A stretch of DNA of 64,000 bases from positions 1-64,000 of the forward strand of contig JAFLTO010000009.1 in NCBI GenBank assembly GCA_022510425.1, in the 5' to 3' direction. This stretch comes from Muribaculaceae bacterium (GTDB taxonomy: Bacteria; Bacteroidota; Bacteroidia; Bacteroidales; Muribaculaceae). How positions within the stretch are numbered: the stretch's first letter is position 1; each line of letters starts with the position of its first letter. Shown here piece by piece: positions 43,149 to 53,476 of the stretch. Below the pieces are notes generated by a model. The model was given only the letters and a program-made list of their open reading frames with translations. It was not told where the DNA came from and searched no databases. Made by a program: the position numbers and the translations under genes.

Positions 43149-46090
43149 TATTTCTTCACGATTCCTTTTCCTTTTCTTCCGTTGATAGCAATGGTGAGTG
43201 GCGTCGGAAATTCCACCACTTTGATATGCTCACTTTCATATTTCGCCGGAAGAGAATCAAGATATTCACTGTCGAAATAACCGTTTCCGGCTGATGGATC
43301 GATGGTGAAATATCCCACTCCAAAAGAAGTAAGATTCTGAAAAAAATGGGTCCCTTGAGATGGCTCTATACGATATCCGGGTAGGGCTGTCTCCACAATG
43401 AGACGAGCTCCGGCGATTTGTGGCCATTTCACCGGTATACCTAAAGCCGGATCTGATGAGCCCCAACGTCCCGGTCCTATCAGGATATAAGGTTCTGCGT
43501 TATCTACAAATCCTTTGTTAAGTTTCTCCACTTCCAGAGCCAATGCCGGATTATCGATACTATTGAAATTTTGAGGTTTGATATACACTATGTGTCTAAC
43601 ATTGTCCATCACTCCATGACCCAATGCTGTATCCGAACGTAAGATCAACTCTCTATCGTCAGCTTCCATGATTGAATCATCCAGCATTTCCTTTTTATCC
43701 ACTATAGGACGGATTTGGAGCCAATAGAGTATGCCTTTCTTTTCAGATGTCATTGCATCCGGGTTTATGTTGCCTGCGAATTCTATTTCTACAGGGCGTC
43801 CCATGGCGTACTGACCCTTGGATAGCATGAAATCCACTACATTTGCAAGTGGAAAAACTCCTTGTTTCAATACATTAGCAAATGTAAGTACTTTCCTCCC
43901 CGGTCCCCAATCGGTGTCGCGTAGCATTCTATCGTTGGGATCGAATGTAGATACGAGATAGCGCAAGGAATCAGTCTTAAAGGCGTCTGCAACGGTGATT
44001 TTTTTTATATTGAAGCCTTCATCGGTTGAAAACTCCTCGCTTCCCGGTGGGGTGGAACTTAATCCATATAGATTTTTTTGTGTGTCACGTAGTGCAAGTT
44101 CCACTGTGGAAGTCTGCAAAACATGATTAGGATGTTTAGGAGAGAACCGAAGCGCCATGCCTCCATCCACAATATATTTACCAAGTCCGGCAGCCACTTC
44201 CACAACCCCCTCTTCAGATTTTTCTTCTCCGACAGGATAATAATTTATTGAACGACCCACTCCTGAAAATGAGGGATAGTAGTAATCTCCATGCCATTCA
44301 CCGGCCACTTCCTGAATAATGATAGCCATTTTTTCTTGCTCTATCACATTGCTTGTGGCATTCATATATGCTTTTGAATCCTTGAAGAATACTGATGCAT
44401 ATACGCTCTTCACGGCATCACACAGCAACCGGAGCATCTCTTCGCGATCCTGGAGATAGGGTATCATATAAGTGGAATAGATCCCGGCGAAGGGTTGGTA
44501 GTGGGAGTCTTCAAGAAGGGAAGAGGATCTCACTGCAAGAGGCTTGTCGAGAACGTCAAAGAGAGCGCGTAAGTCATCTATTATATGAGCAGGAAGTTTA
44601 GCCTTTATAAATTGTGCCAATATCTCAGAATCCGGACTTTGGGATAATCCAATCCGATATAGCCCGTTATACTCCATGAACTGGTCGAATATATCGGTGC
44701 ACAGAACGATTGTGCGAGGAATTGTGATTTGAACCCCAAGAAGGTCATCGCATTCCGGATATTTCTTTATAATTTGGTCTATAAATGCCAGGCCACGCCC
44801 TTTGCCTCCCAAAGAACCTTCGCCTATACGTTGGAAATTGCTGTAGCGGTCATAGCGGTCTTTAAGGAAGATGGCCACAACCCCTCGGTTTTTCATCTTC
44901 CGGTATTTCACGATACAATCAAAGATGAGTTCACGCACCGCCGGAGCCTCCTCTATACGGTGGAAATAATGATCTCTAATTCTGTCTGCAATGGGAAAAA
45001 GGGCACGAGAGTAAAGCCAGCGTGAAATATCGTTGTTACGGCAATGGGCAAAAAGTGCGTCGTCAGGGATATTGAAAATTTCTTTCTGTAAGGTCTTTAG
45101 GTCTGGGATGCGCAGTATTTCTTTGCCCGACACAGGATCCTTGATTATGAAGTCGCCAAACCCGAAGTTATGTTCCACAGCTTTTCGAAGTTCCTGGGGA
45201 AAGGTCTTCGAGTTCTTGTCTAAGAATATATATCCCTCTTGCTCCACTCTTGTCCGGTTTTCACTTTCCTGACTCTCTATAATCACAGGTGTGAACGGAT
45301 GTTTTTCCCTGATTTCTTCTGCAAGGGCAAGTCCGGCATCCGGATCTTTCATTCCGGCATGTGGGAATCTCATATCGGATATGATTCCAAGAATATTGTT
45401 GCCGAATTTTTCGAAAAGGGCCTGTGCCTCTTCAAAATCTCGGGCAAGAAGCACTTTGGGTCTCCCCCTCATTCTTAGCATTCTTTCATGCTCGTTGAGG
45501 GCTTCTGTGGAAAATGTGCGGCTTTGAGTCAGTAGATATTTATAAAGATGGGGGAGTACCGAGGAATAGAATCGTATAGAGTCTTCCACCACAACTATGC
45601 ATTGCACTCCGATATTGAGAATATCATTATCGGCGTTCATGCGATCTTCTATGAGTTTGATGATGGCAAGTATAAGGTCTACCTCTCCAAGCCATGAGAA
45701 AACATAATCCACACCTGCAAGATCTTCGCCGGCTATACGTCGCCTCACCTCTTTTGAAAACGGAGTTAACACCACAAAAGGAATCTGAGGATACTCAGCA
45801 TCTATGATTTTAGCTTCCCTGAAAGTCTCGCTGACATCCACACCCGGCATGGCGATGATGAGGTCGAATTCCATTTCCTTCAGAAGCCGTTTGGCCTCTT
45901 CATATGTGGCAGCTTTTACAAAGCGTGGGGGCGACGACAAATGAAGTCCAACATATTCGAAATAGACTTGTTCCTCCACTCTGCCGTCTTCTTCAAGCAT
46001 GAAGGAATCATAGGGCGTGGCAATAAGAAGCACAGTGAAAATGCGCTTCTGCATGAGTTTTTGAAACTCGGTTTCCTTCAGTGATCTCAT
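43148..46090 (-). CDS. PEP-synthase-like ATP-binding protein with N-terminal receiver domains
   Basis: A 980-residue protein. Residues about 16-155 and 160-310 look like two response-regulator receiver domains (LLIATPYDSFMLEEDGR..., then CIVVVEDSIRFYSSVLPHLY, NILGIISDMRFPHAGMKDPD). The PEP-synthase/pyruvate phosphate dikinase ATP-binding domain follows (GSLGGKGRGLAFIDQIIKK, LAVRSSSLLEDSHYQPFAG, about 430-790). The phosphorylatable His domain and the PEP-binding barrel are not visible, so it cannot be a normal PEP synthase. It may transfer phosphate in signalling or modify another protein. Its ATG overlaps the hemD stop by 4 bp, so the two are coupled. Confidence 0.8.
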   Translation of the reverse strand: MRSLKETEFQKLMQKRIFTVLLIATPYDSFMLEEDGRVEEQVYFEYVGLHLSSPPRFVKAATYEEAKRLLKEMEFDLIIAMPGVDVSETFREAKIIDAEYPQIPFVVLTPFSKEVRRRIAGEDLAGVDYVFSWLGEVDLILAIIKLIEDRMNADNDILNIGVQCIVVVEDSIRFYSSVLPHLYKYLLTQSRTFSTEALNEHERMLRMRGRPKVLLARDFEEAQALFEKFGNNILGIISDMRFPHAGMKDPDAGLALAEEIREKHPFTPVIIESQESENRTRVEQEGYIFLDKNSKTFPQELRKAVEHNFGFGDFIIKDPVSGKEILRIPDLKTLQKEIFNIPDDALFAHCRNNDISRWLYSRALFPIADRIRDHYFHRIEEAPAVRELIFDCIVKYRKMKNRGVVAIFLKDRYDRYSNFQRIGEGSLGGKGRGLAFIDQIIKKYPECDDLLGVQITIPRTIVLCTDIFDQFMEYNGLYRIGLSQSPDSEILAQFIKAKLPAHIIDDLRALFDVLDKPLAVRSSSLLEDSHYQPFAGIYSTYMIPYLQDREEMLRLLCDAVKSVYASVFFKDSKAYMNATSNVIEQEKMAIIIQEVAGEWHGDYYYPSFSGVGRSINYYPVGEEKSEEGVVEVAAGLGKYIVDGGMALRFSPKHPNHVLQTSTVELALRDTQKNLYGLSSTPPGSEEFSTDEGFNIKKITVADAFKTDSLRYLVSTFDPNDRMLRDTDWGPGRKVLTFANVLKQGVFPLANVVDFMLSKGQYAMGRPVEIEFAGNINPDAMTSEKKGILYWLQIRPIVDKKEMLDDSIMEADDRELILRSDTALGHGVMDNVRHIVYIKPQNFNSIDNPALALEVEKLNKGFVDNAEPYILIGPGRWGSSDPALGIPVKWPQIAGARLIVETALPGYRIEPSQGTHFFQNLTSFGVGYFTIDPSAGNGYFDSEYLDSLPAKYESEHIKVVEFPTPLTIAINGRKGKGIVKK

Positions 46091-46848
46091 TGCTTGTTGC
46101 AGCGAGTCAGATAGTCATCAAGTGCTGAGGTCATCGAGGGCATTTCCTTGGTGGGTGCTTCGATCGATAGTTCAAGCCCCGAATCTTTAACAGCTTGAGC
46201 AGTGGGTGCACCAAAAGTGCCGATGGCCGCTCTCTGTTTACCGTTCACCACAAAATCGGGCACGTTTTTAAGGAGTGAATGTATTCCTACGGGACTGAAG
46301 AAAAGCATCAGGTCGTAGTCACATTTCTCATCAGGCCGGAAATCGTTGCTGACTGTCCTATACATCATGGCCGGTGTGATATTGATTTTCAAGGCTGTGA
46401 GGCTATCCATGTGTTCAGGCAAGATATCCGACACCGGTATAAGGAATTTTTCCTTATGGTTCTTCTGGATGGCACTAAGAAATTGTGGATCGTCAAGTCT
46501 CCCGGTCAGTCCGTAAGAGATTTTCCTTTTACGATAAACTATATACTTCTGGAGATAGAGTGCTATCTGTTCCGTGGTGCAGAAATAACGCATGGTGTCC
46601 GGCACTGTCACCCTTGACTCCTCACACAAACGGAAAAAGTTATCCACTGCAGTACGAGCCGTGAAGATAACCGCCGTATAGTCTGATAAATTGATTTTGG
46701 ATTGACGGAATTCCTTAACTGTTAATGGCTCAACTTTTATCATTGGCCTGAATACGATCTCTACATCGTGTTTCTTTGCTATGTCAAAATAGGGGGACTT
46801 TTCCGAGGTAGGTTGCGGTTGCGATACTAATATCTTCTTAATTTTCAT
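46087..46848 (-). CDS. hemD: Uroporphyrinogen-III synthase
   Basis: A 253-residue enzyme of the HemD family, which closes and inverts ring D of hydroxymethylbilane in tetrapyrrole synthesis. The motifs are weak, as is normal for this family: KKILVSQPQPTSEKSPYFDI at the start, YTAVIFTARTAVDNFF in the middle, YDLMLFFSPVGIHSLLKN later and AIGTFGAPTAQAVKDSGL before the end. An in-frame TTG at 46854 is an alternative start but the ATG at 46848 is the better choice. It lies between a DUF4271 gene and the PEP-synthase-like gene, as is common in Bacteroidales. Confidence 0.85.
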   Translation of the reverse strand: MKIKKILVSQPQPTSEKSPYFDIAKKHDVEIVFRPMIKVEPLTVKEFRQSKINLSDYTAVIFTARTAVDNFFRLCEESRVTVPDTMRYFCTTEQIALYLQKYIVYRKRKISYGLTGRLDDPQFLSAIQKNHKEKFLIPVSDILPEHMDSLTALKINITPAMMYRTVSNDFRPDEKCDYDLMLFFSPVGIHSLLKNVPDFVVNGKQRAAIGTFGAPTAQAVKDSGLELSIEAPTKEMPSMTSALDDYLTRCNKQ

Positions 46849-46884
46849 ATCCAAGATATAAACCGGTTGGTATCCATTTGTAAG

Positions 46885-47694
46885 TCATATTATTGTTCCA
46901 ATGTACTGGGCTAACCGGTAACACAAAATCAAAGGAACTATTTCCAGACTGCAAAGGTAGCATAAAAAAAGCACCCAAGACGAAAATTGACTGAAAAAAA
47001 TCCTATATCCTTTCCAGATAAACACCAATTTAACTAAAATAAAGACAATGGCAGATGCTATTCCCACTCCAAGCCCCGTTTCCGGACGGCATATGCCTAT
47101 CAATGCTGTCAGAAAAAATGCCGGGGTCATCAAGGCCTGACTCGCTGAAAAGCCCTTAACCCACATTTCTGCATGTGTCTTATCGCTGAATACCCATCCT
47201 ACTCCCATGTAGGCCCACCACATAAATAAAGAGTAGACTATACACATAGCCATGCCACACAGCATGCCTATACTTCGGTCGGAAAAGGGGATCTCTCCCG
47301 CATTTTTATTCTGAAAAACACAAAAAACGATTACTCCCGCACATATACACCAGAGTATGTTCAATAAGACTATCAGGCTCGTTTCCCTTACTGTATCATC
47401 AAATATATTTTGACGTGTACGTGTTTCAACAAGATTGCGGAAAACCTTGATGGCATATTTGATATTGTTGTGAAATCTCAGGGCTATGATCAGGAACAAC
47501 AAGAATATTCCACAGAGTATAAATGATATGCCTAAATTGTCTTGTTGCCTTATTGGGGCCTTGGGTTGTGTTTCCGGTGGTGTGAGCAAAATTCCATACA
47601 CCGGCTCAGAAATTGTTTCCACAGAGTCGGGTGCCAAGGAATCCACTAACGGAATTTCCTCATTTGTTAAAGCCACTTCTCCTTCTTGTACCAT
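46885..47694 (-). CDS. DUF4271 membrane protein
   Basis: A 269-residue inner-membrane protein with a short soluble N terminus (about 1-50, acidic then Pro-rich: LLTPPETQPKAPIRQQ) and about seven membrane helices, beginning LGISFILCGIFLLFLIIALRF. The neighbourhood, next to hemD, and the helix layout fit DUF4271. The role is unknown. The start overlaps the end of the epimerase gene upstream by 28 bp, so the two are part of one leftward operon. Confidence 0.8.
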   Translation of the reverse strand: MVQEGEVALTNEEIPLVDSLAPDSVETISEPVYGILLTPPETQPKAPIRQQDNLGISFILCGIFLLFLIIALRFHNNIKYAIKVFRNLVETRTRQNIFDDTVRETSLIVLLNILWCICAGVIVFCVFQNKNAGEIPFSDRSIGMLCGMAMCIVYSLFMWWAYMGVGWVFSDKTHAEMWVKGFSASQALMTPAFFLTALIGICRPETGLGVGIASAIVFILVKLVFIWKGYRIFFSQFSSWVLFLCYLCSLEIVPLILCYRLAQYIGTII

Positions 47695-48671
47695 TCAATG
47701 GCCTTTTTAATCCCTTCTTCAAGTGATACCTGCGGCTTAAACCCGAAATCTTTTTTTGCTTTGCTTACGTCAACATCCCAGTTGCGCTGTTTCATGATGT
47801 TGTATTTGTCACTGTTGAGGGTGGAAGGTTTCATACGTGCCACTCCCCATTTCTCAGCCACAGTTGATACTCCTTTCACAGCCCACAATGGCAGCGGAAT
47901 TGAAATTACTCCTTTCTTTCCCAAGGCGTTTGCGGCTATTTTGCGGAATTCCTTCTGTGTGTAAGCCGCCTCTTCCGAAATAATATAGGTTTGATTCACC
48001 GGAGCCTTTTCCAAAGCATCGTATATGGCTCTTGCTAAATCCTCCACATAGATAAAGGTCAATAGTTGCTTCTTATATCCTGCCGAGAAATCGAAGCCCT
48101 TGGAGATGGTTTGTAGCATCAAAAAATAATCCTTATCACGGGGGCCATAAATTCCTGTGGGACGGAAAATGATATAAGGAATTTTATCCATATTAAGAAG
48201 CATCTCAGCCTTGAGTTTCGATGCTCCGTATCGGGTGTTGGGAGCCGGAATATCAGTTTCGGTGAATCTACCTCCGTCCTTTTCATGGCGGGGTCCGTGC
48301 ACTGACAGTGAACTCATTAATAAAAACTTTTCAGGCACCTTGTCTGTCTCTTTCAAAGCATTGAGAAACTCACGAAGGTACTCGTAGTTTATCTTTGAAA
48401 AATCTGAGAACGATATGGCTTTAGTTGCCCCGAGGTTATAAACTATCCAATCCCATTTCTCTTCACCCGGCATGGCTTCGGATAAGGTTGTCTTTAAAGA
48501 TTCAGGTTCATCGAAATTGAAAACCGTGAATTTGATTCTTGGATCCGTGAGATATTTTCTGGAAGTTGATTCCCGAAGGCCCGCATATACTTCATAACCT
48601 CTACTAAGACCTTCTTCTACAATGAATCCACCCGCAAATCCACCGGCTCCTACTACAAGCACTTTTTTCAT
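47667..48671 (-). CDS. NAD-dependent epimerase/dehydratase
   Basis: A 334-residue short-chain dehydrogenase of the extended type, which binds NAD and probably acts on a nucleotide sugar or related substrate. VLVVGAGGFAGGFIVEEGLS is the Gly-rich NAD loop, FLLMSSLSVHGPRHEKDGGR and RYGASKLKAEMLL carry the Ser/Tyr/Lys catalytic set, and IIFRPTGIYGPRDKDYF is also typical. The substrate is unclear. Sits between a polysaccharide deacetylase and DUF4271 in the operon. Confidence 0.85.
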   Translation of the reverse strand: MKKVLVVGAGGFAGGFIVEEGLSRGYEVYAGLRESTSRKYLTDPRIKFTVFNFDEPESLKTTLSEAMPGEEKWDWIVYNLGATKAISFSDFSKINYEYLREFLNALKETDKVPEKFLLMSSLSVHGPRHEKDGGRFTETDIPAPNTRYGASKLKAEMLLNMDKIPYIIFRPTGIYGPRDKDYFLMLQTISKGFDFSAGYKKQLLTFIYVEDLARAIYDALEKAPVNQTYIISEEAAYTQKEFRKIAANALGKKGVISIPLPLWAVKGVSTVAEKWGVARMKPSTLNSDKYNIMKQRNWDVDVSKAKKDFGFKPQVSLEEGIKKAIEWYKKEKWL

Positions 48672-48706
48672 TATCGCGCAGTTATCGTTTAGTTTTGTTA
48701 ATGTTT

Positions 48707-49327
48707 TTACTGAAGGAGGGCGAATTCATAGTCTTGGTCTTTAAGCCATTTCAAGGATTCAGGCAAAGCTGTCTTCAATTTTTCATAGCTTTTCCAAGAA
48801 TCATGAAACACTATTATGGAACCATCGCGTGTGAGTTTCTTAACATTTTTCACGATTCCCTCTGCATCAACCCTTTTACTGTAGTCTCTTGTTACCAAGT
48901 CATACATCACTACCTTATACCTTTTCTTTGCTTCCTTCAGTTGGGAGGGAGTCAACCAACCATGAGGAGGCCGAAACAACTTTGTATGCGTGTATCTTTC
49001 ACAAGCTTCGGCATCTTCTATGTATTCCCGGGAGGTAATGCCCAAACCCCGGATATGATGAAGAGTATGGTTCCCCACTTTATGGCCCCGTCCTTTCACT
49101 TCTTCAAGCAGATTCGGATGCCTCTCTATGTTTTGTCCCACCATAAAGAATGTTGCCTTTACATTGAACCGGTCTAATATGTCGAGCACCCATGGGGTGA
49201 CTTCCGGGATTGGACCGTCGTCGAAGGTAATATATATTTTCCCCGGTCTCTGACAACTTTCCGGAATGCGGAACACTGCACCCGGAAATAAAAGTCTGAA
49301 CCATTCAGGAGGCCGTTCTATAAACAT
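48707..49327 (-). CDS. Polysaccharide deacetylase (NodB-like)
   Basis: A 206-residue carbohydrate deacetylase of the CE4 family, which removes acetyl groups from peptidoglycan or another glycan. The motif YITFDDGPIPEVTPWVLDIL holds the catalytic and metal-binding Asp pair. NHTLHHIRGLG carries the two metal His, RPPHGWLTPSQL the third motif, and IIVFHDSWKS the His at the end. There is no clear signal peptide, so it might work in the cytoplasm or be anchored by its Trp-rich start (ERPPEWFRLLFPGA). The start codon lies inside a possible hairpin with 49365-49373. Confidence 0.88.
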   Translation of the reverse strand: MFIERPPEWFRLLFPGAVFRIPESCQRPGKIYITFDDGPIPEVTPWVLDILDRFNVKATFFMVGQNIERHPNLLEEVKGRGHKVGNHTLHHIRGLGITSREYIEDAEACERYTHTKLFRPPHGWLTPSQLKEAKKRYKVVMYDLVTRDYSKRVDAEGIVKNVKKLTRDGSIIVFHDSWKSYEKLKTALPESLKWLKDQDYEFALLQ

Positions 49328-49388
49328 CCATAATCAGTGTATATCCCTATATATTTACATATAGTGGATGTTTAACACTTTCTCTTTA

Positions 49389-52300
49389 TCACTCTCCTAA
49401 ACTCTTCTCATATTCTTCTCCAAGTCTGATAGTTCTCGCCATATCCAACTTCTTGAAGTTTTCATAATTTTGAAGATATTTAAGATCAGGATCTATGCTC
49501 TTATAGTATTCTATTGCCACATAGAGCATAGAGTCAACCAATTTTTCATCCTGACTTCTGGCTGCATATTCCGCAGGCGTCAGTTGGGAAAGTTCATTCG
49601 CGATCTCGCAATATTTTGCGATTTCCTCAGCATAACTCTTCACCGTCTCTTCATCCGGTCCCGCTGCGGTGGTGTAACCGCGACGATAAAGATTGTTGTA
49701 ATTCTCCTCAAGTTCCGCCAGTGTTATTCCATACTTGGTGACAAGATTTTCCACATCTTCCATATTGCCGCCATATTTCTTATACATCTCTGCAAAATGA
49801 TAATATTGATATGGAATTAAACGGGTTTCCGGTGTTAAGGCAGGGGCTCCGAAATTATACGCTACCATACGGTTGTAGGCCAAATAGGGTGCATATTGCT
49901 CAAGAAGTTTCCAAAGAATCGCAAGACCCTTTTCTGTCAGTTTCTTGTCGTCAAGCCTGTCGGGTTCTCCTAACTCACAATACACTTCCCCAAGTGTGCT
50001 GCCGATACTTAATCCATAAGGAGCCGTGCGTTCATCAAGCTTTTGATTCATTAGATTTGCCACCTCCAAGGCTTTCTCGTAGTAATCTCTCTTTTCTATA
50101 GAGTCTTGACTCCGGTCGCCTTCATAAAGGAGCTCGGAAACAACGTCAAGCATGGACGAACGTGTGGTGAGAAGCATTCTTCTGGCTGTTTCATCGAAAT
50201 AAGGAGCTTTGCCACTTTCGAAATCCACACCTCCCCAGCGGTATTTCTTGGTTACAACATCATAGGCCCTGTCGGCTCGTGCCGGAATGCCTTCCTGCAT
50301 TGTAGGTACAAGCTGGTGTGCCATACCGGTTGATCTCAGATATGGTGTCAACCCCAAGTGGTAGTCATCGCCAACCGTGGTCACCCAATAGATAGGTCGA
50401 GGCCAACCCTCGGCTGCATTCGTGGCTATGATATCAAGCATCAATATTTCTCCCAGACTCAGATATCCTTTTGAATTGAAGGAATTGGTGTTACGCAGAT
50501 TTATAACTATTTTATCCACTATATCTGCTGTGTCTTTGGCTGCTACCAGACCTCTTTCCATCACTGCCTCCTTGTCTACCGGTATTGTTACCACGGCACT
50601 CGGTAAGGAGGGATAACCGGTGGCTTCTCGTCCATAGCCTTGATAGAAGAGCTTGAGACTCGAAAGAAGGTCTGCCGGTGCGTTTTCACGTCCTAATAAG
50701 GCCACATCTGATTTGCCGAAGGCATAATCTGCCGGCGTAGCTGTGATCTTTATAGGCTCTGCTTCATACGACTTTTTAAGCATTTGGTTGGCATACCAAT
50801 CAGAGTTAAGATAACTCAGGTTTATGATCTTTACATCCGGCCTTACTCCTTCCACTTCTTGGGCATACCACAATGGGAAGGTGTCGTTGTCGCCGTTACA
50901 GAAAACGATAGCATTCGGCTCAAGACTCTCAAGATAGTTGATGGCGAAGTCACGTGCTGCATAACGGCCCGATCGGTCATGATCGTCCCATGTCTGGCTA
51001 ACCATCTGGATCGGTATGATTATACCTATAAGGCAGGCCAATGCTGCGCAATAACGTGAGAAAGGATAAAGAGGTTTCGGTTCGTTGATGATGGCATAGA
51101 TCTGTTCCGGCTCCTCTGTTAAGGATTTCGGGTTGATTTCTTCCACTGCATCTTCTTCCTTCTCAATCTCTTTTCCTTCCGGAGTGTCGGTAGGAATTCC
51201 AAGATTCTTTTTCTTTGCCAATAGTTTGTTAATGAAAGATCCGGAAGAGAACATCAGAATTCTCCAAAGTGCCGGCACTCCCATTCCTATCCAAATGGCG
51301 AAAGCATAGAAGGAACCGGCGAAAGCATAGTCTCGTTCTCGTGGCTGGTTGGGCGGTTGGTTAAGATAAAGCACGATTGCGATACCCGTCATGAAGAATA
51401 GGAAGAACACTATCCAGAATTGCTCGATACCTCTCTTCCCCGCGAACGATTGCCACAAAAGTCCGATAATGCCTAAGATGAGTGGGAGCATATAATACTT
51501 GTTGTGTCCTTGGTTGTTCTTACCAAGATCATCAGGCAAGAGGCTTTGATCTCCAAGACGGGCGTTGTCAATAAAAGGAATTCCCGATATCCAGTTGCCT
51601 GCGTCAAGTTCTCCTTGCTGGTTGTTGATATCGTTCTGTCTTCCGGCGAAATTCCACATGAAATACCGAAGATACATGTGGGTGAGCTGATAGTTGAAGA
51701 AATAAGCTAAGTTTTGTCCGAATGTCGGTTTATAAGCAATTTTCTCCGGATAGGCATATCTCCCCGTGAATTGGTTGTATTGTGGTTCGCGCTGAATGTC
51801 ATATTCCGGAATCTTTTCTCCTGTGGTCGGATCTATGGCATGGAGGGTTACAAAGTTGCCCGATGCAGAGTCAAGATTCACCCATTGCTTATAGTAATCC
51901 CTGTGCATACGGCTGTAGATGCGGGGGAAGAACATATTGAGTTCGGGATTCAGTTTTGCCTCAGGTTTGTAGTCTTTCTTCACGTAATAATCCCCGCCAC
52001 GGTTAGCCAGACTCGTATTGTTTCTCATTTCCTCCTCAGAAAGGAAACCGTATTCTGAAACCGGTGAAGCTCCCGCAACTCCTTTGCCATATTGAGCCTT
52101 CCCTTTTTCTATCACAGAGGTGTAATAGGGTGTAGCAAGGGTCACGGCACTACCGTCTTCACGATAACCCATTGTGTCTCTCTGCACGAAATTCAGTTGT
52201 TTCATCGGCGAAGAGTAGAGGGTCTCTCCATAGAGCAAAGGATTTTCTCCATATTGCTCGCGGTTAAGGTAACTGGCAAGGTCGAAGACATTATCCGGTG

Positions 52301-53423
52301 AATTCTGGTTCATCGGTGTGTCGGCCGTGGAGCGTATCAATATCAAGGCATAACTTGAGTAGCCTACAAATATCACAGCAATACTCCACATGATAACCGT
52401 CAGAACCCTCACTGATAGATTTCTTCCATATTTTGAAAATAGAAGGAAAGCTACGAATGCAAGGAGAAAATAACCTATGATGAAAGTATCTCCAAAGAAG
52501 AAAATACCCGAAATTGCAAGCGACACCAGAAATGAGAATCTTATCCAAAATCCGTTTCGCTGCCTGTAAAGCTCATTCAATGTCCAGATGAATATCACAA
52601 CTGTCAGCAAAGCATAGAAGATAGCACCGCTGTTATAACTGAGATGGAAACCGTTGACAAAGAGAAGCTCAAACTGTTGTGCCACCTTGATGAATCCTGG
52701 CACGAGTCCGAAGAGCACTAAGGCTATTATCACGAATGAAATCACCAACACTACTAAAGTCTTGGCAAGATTCATGTCTTTCCATTTGCGGAAGGCGAAA
52801 ACTAAAACTATCGCCGGTATACAAAGTAGATTCAGCAAGTGCACCGCCACACTGACACCTATGATGTATGATATGAGTATTAAATAGCGGTCGGAATGTG
52901 GGGAGTCGGCATGGTCTTCCCATTTCAGAATCAACCAGAACACTAAGGCTGTACAGAACGAAGAAAAAGCATATACCTCACCCTCTACAGCAGAGAACCA
53001 GAAAGTGTCACTCCAACAATAGGCTAACGAGCCTACGATTCCACTACCCATTATAACCAAATATTGCTGCAAGGATATCTCTTTGCGCTGGCCGTCTTTC
53101 ACCACAAGTCTCCTCACAAGATGAGTGATGGTCCAGAAAAGTAACAATATGGTGAGGGCACTGAGTAATCCGCTCATGGCGTTCACCATCACTGAGATAC
53201 TTCCCGCTGTTGAAGCGAAATTGGCAAAGAAACGGGCTGTCAGCATGAAGATAGGGTTCCCCGGTGGATGACCTACTTCAAGTTTATCTGCCTGAATAAT
53301 GAATTCGCCGCAATCCCAATATGAAGCTGTGGGTTCAAGCGTGCACCAATACGTGATAAGTGCGGCGGCAAATACAAGCCATCCGCCGATATTGTTGATG
53401 AGGTTATATTTTTTTGAAAGCAT
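49389..53423 (-). CDS. DUF2723 family membrane glycosyltransferase
   Basis: A 1344-residue protein with about a dozen N-terminal membrane helices and a long C-terminal periplasmic part. The DUF2723 hallmark is near the start: YWCTLEPTASYWDCGEFIIQ and LEVGHPPGNPIFMLTARFF, with Asp/Glu residues in a GT-C-type loop. The family resembles O-mannosyltransferases and may serve the protein O-glycosylation seen in Bacteroidota. A second large soluble segment starts around residue 780, and the tail contains TPR-like helices (about 1130-1344). The ATG at 53423 is preferred; an in-frame TTG at 53468 would add 15 charged residues before the first helix. Confidence 0.88.
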   Translation of the reverse strand: MLSKKYNLINNIGGWLVFAAALITYWCTLEPTASYWDCGEFIIQADKLEVGHPPGNPIFMLTARFFANFASTAGSISVMVNAMSGLLSALTILLLFWTITHLVRRLVVKDGQRKEISLQQYLVIMGSGIVGSLAYCWSDTFWFSAVEGEVYAFSSFCTALVFWLILKWEDHADSPHSDRYLILISYIIGVSVAVHLLNLLCIPAIVLVFAFRKWKDMNLAKTLVVLVISFVIIALVLFGLVPGFIKVAQQFELLFVNGFHLSYNSGAIFYALLTVVIFIWTLNELYRQRNGFWIRFSFLVSLAISGIFFFGDTFIIGYFLLAFVAFLLFSKYGRNLSVRVLTVIMWSIAVIFVGYSSYALILIRSTADTPMNQNSPDNVFDLASYLNREQYGENPLLYGETLYSSPMKQLNFVQRDTMGYREDGSAVTLATPYYTSVIEKGKAQYGKGVAGASPVSEYGFLSEEEMRNNTSLANRGGDYYVKKDYKPEAKLNPELNMFFPRIYSRMHRDYYKQWVNLDSASGNFVTLHAIDPTTGEKIPEYDIQREPQYNQFTGRYAYPEKIAYKPTFGQNLAYFFNYQLTHMYLRYFMWNFAGRQNDINNQQGELDAGNWISGIPFIDNARLGDQSLLPDDLGKNNQGHNKYYMLPLILGIIGLLWQSFAGKRGIEQFWIVFFLFFMTGIAIVLYLNQPPNQPRERDYAFAGSFYAFAIWIGMGVPALWRILMFSSGSFINKLLAKKKNLGIPTDTPEGKEIEKEEDAVEEINPKSLTEEPEQIYAIINEPKPLYPFSRYCAALACLIGIIIPIQMVSQTWDDHDRSGRYAARDFAINYLESLEPNAIVFCNGDNDTFPLWYAQEVEGVRPDVKIINLSYLNSDWYANQMLKKSYEAEPIKITATPADYAFGKSDVALLGRENAPADLLSSLKLFYQGYGREATGYPSLPSAVVTIPVDKEAVMERGLVAAKDTADIVDKIVINLRNTNSFNSKGYLSLGEILMLDIIATNAAEGWPRPIYWVTTVGDDYHLGLTPYLRSTGMAHQLVPTMQEGIPARADRAYDVVTKKYRWGGVDFESGKAPYFDETARRMLLTTRSSMLDVVSELLYEGDRSQDSIEKRDYYEKALEVANLMNQKLDERTAPYGLSIGSTLGEVYCELGEPDRLDDKKLTEKGLAILWKLLEQYAPYLAYNRMVAYNFGAPALTPETRLIPYQYYHFAEMYKKYGGNMEDVENLVTKYGITLAELEENYNNLYRRGYTTAAGPDEETVKSYAEEIAKYCEIANELSQLTPAEYAARSQDEKLVDSMLYVAIEYYKSIDPDLKYLQNYENFKKLDMARTIRLGEEYEKSLGE

Positions 53424-53476
53424 ATTCTTCTGTCTTTTCCCTAATCCCTTATTTCCCCAACTAACCAAATACCTAA

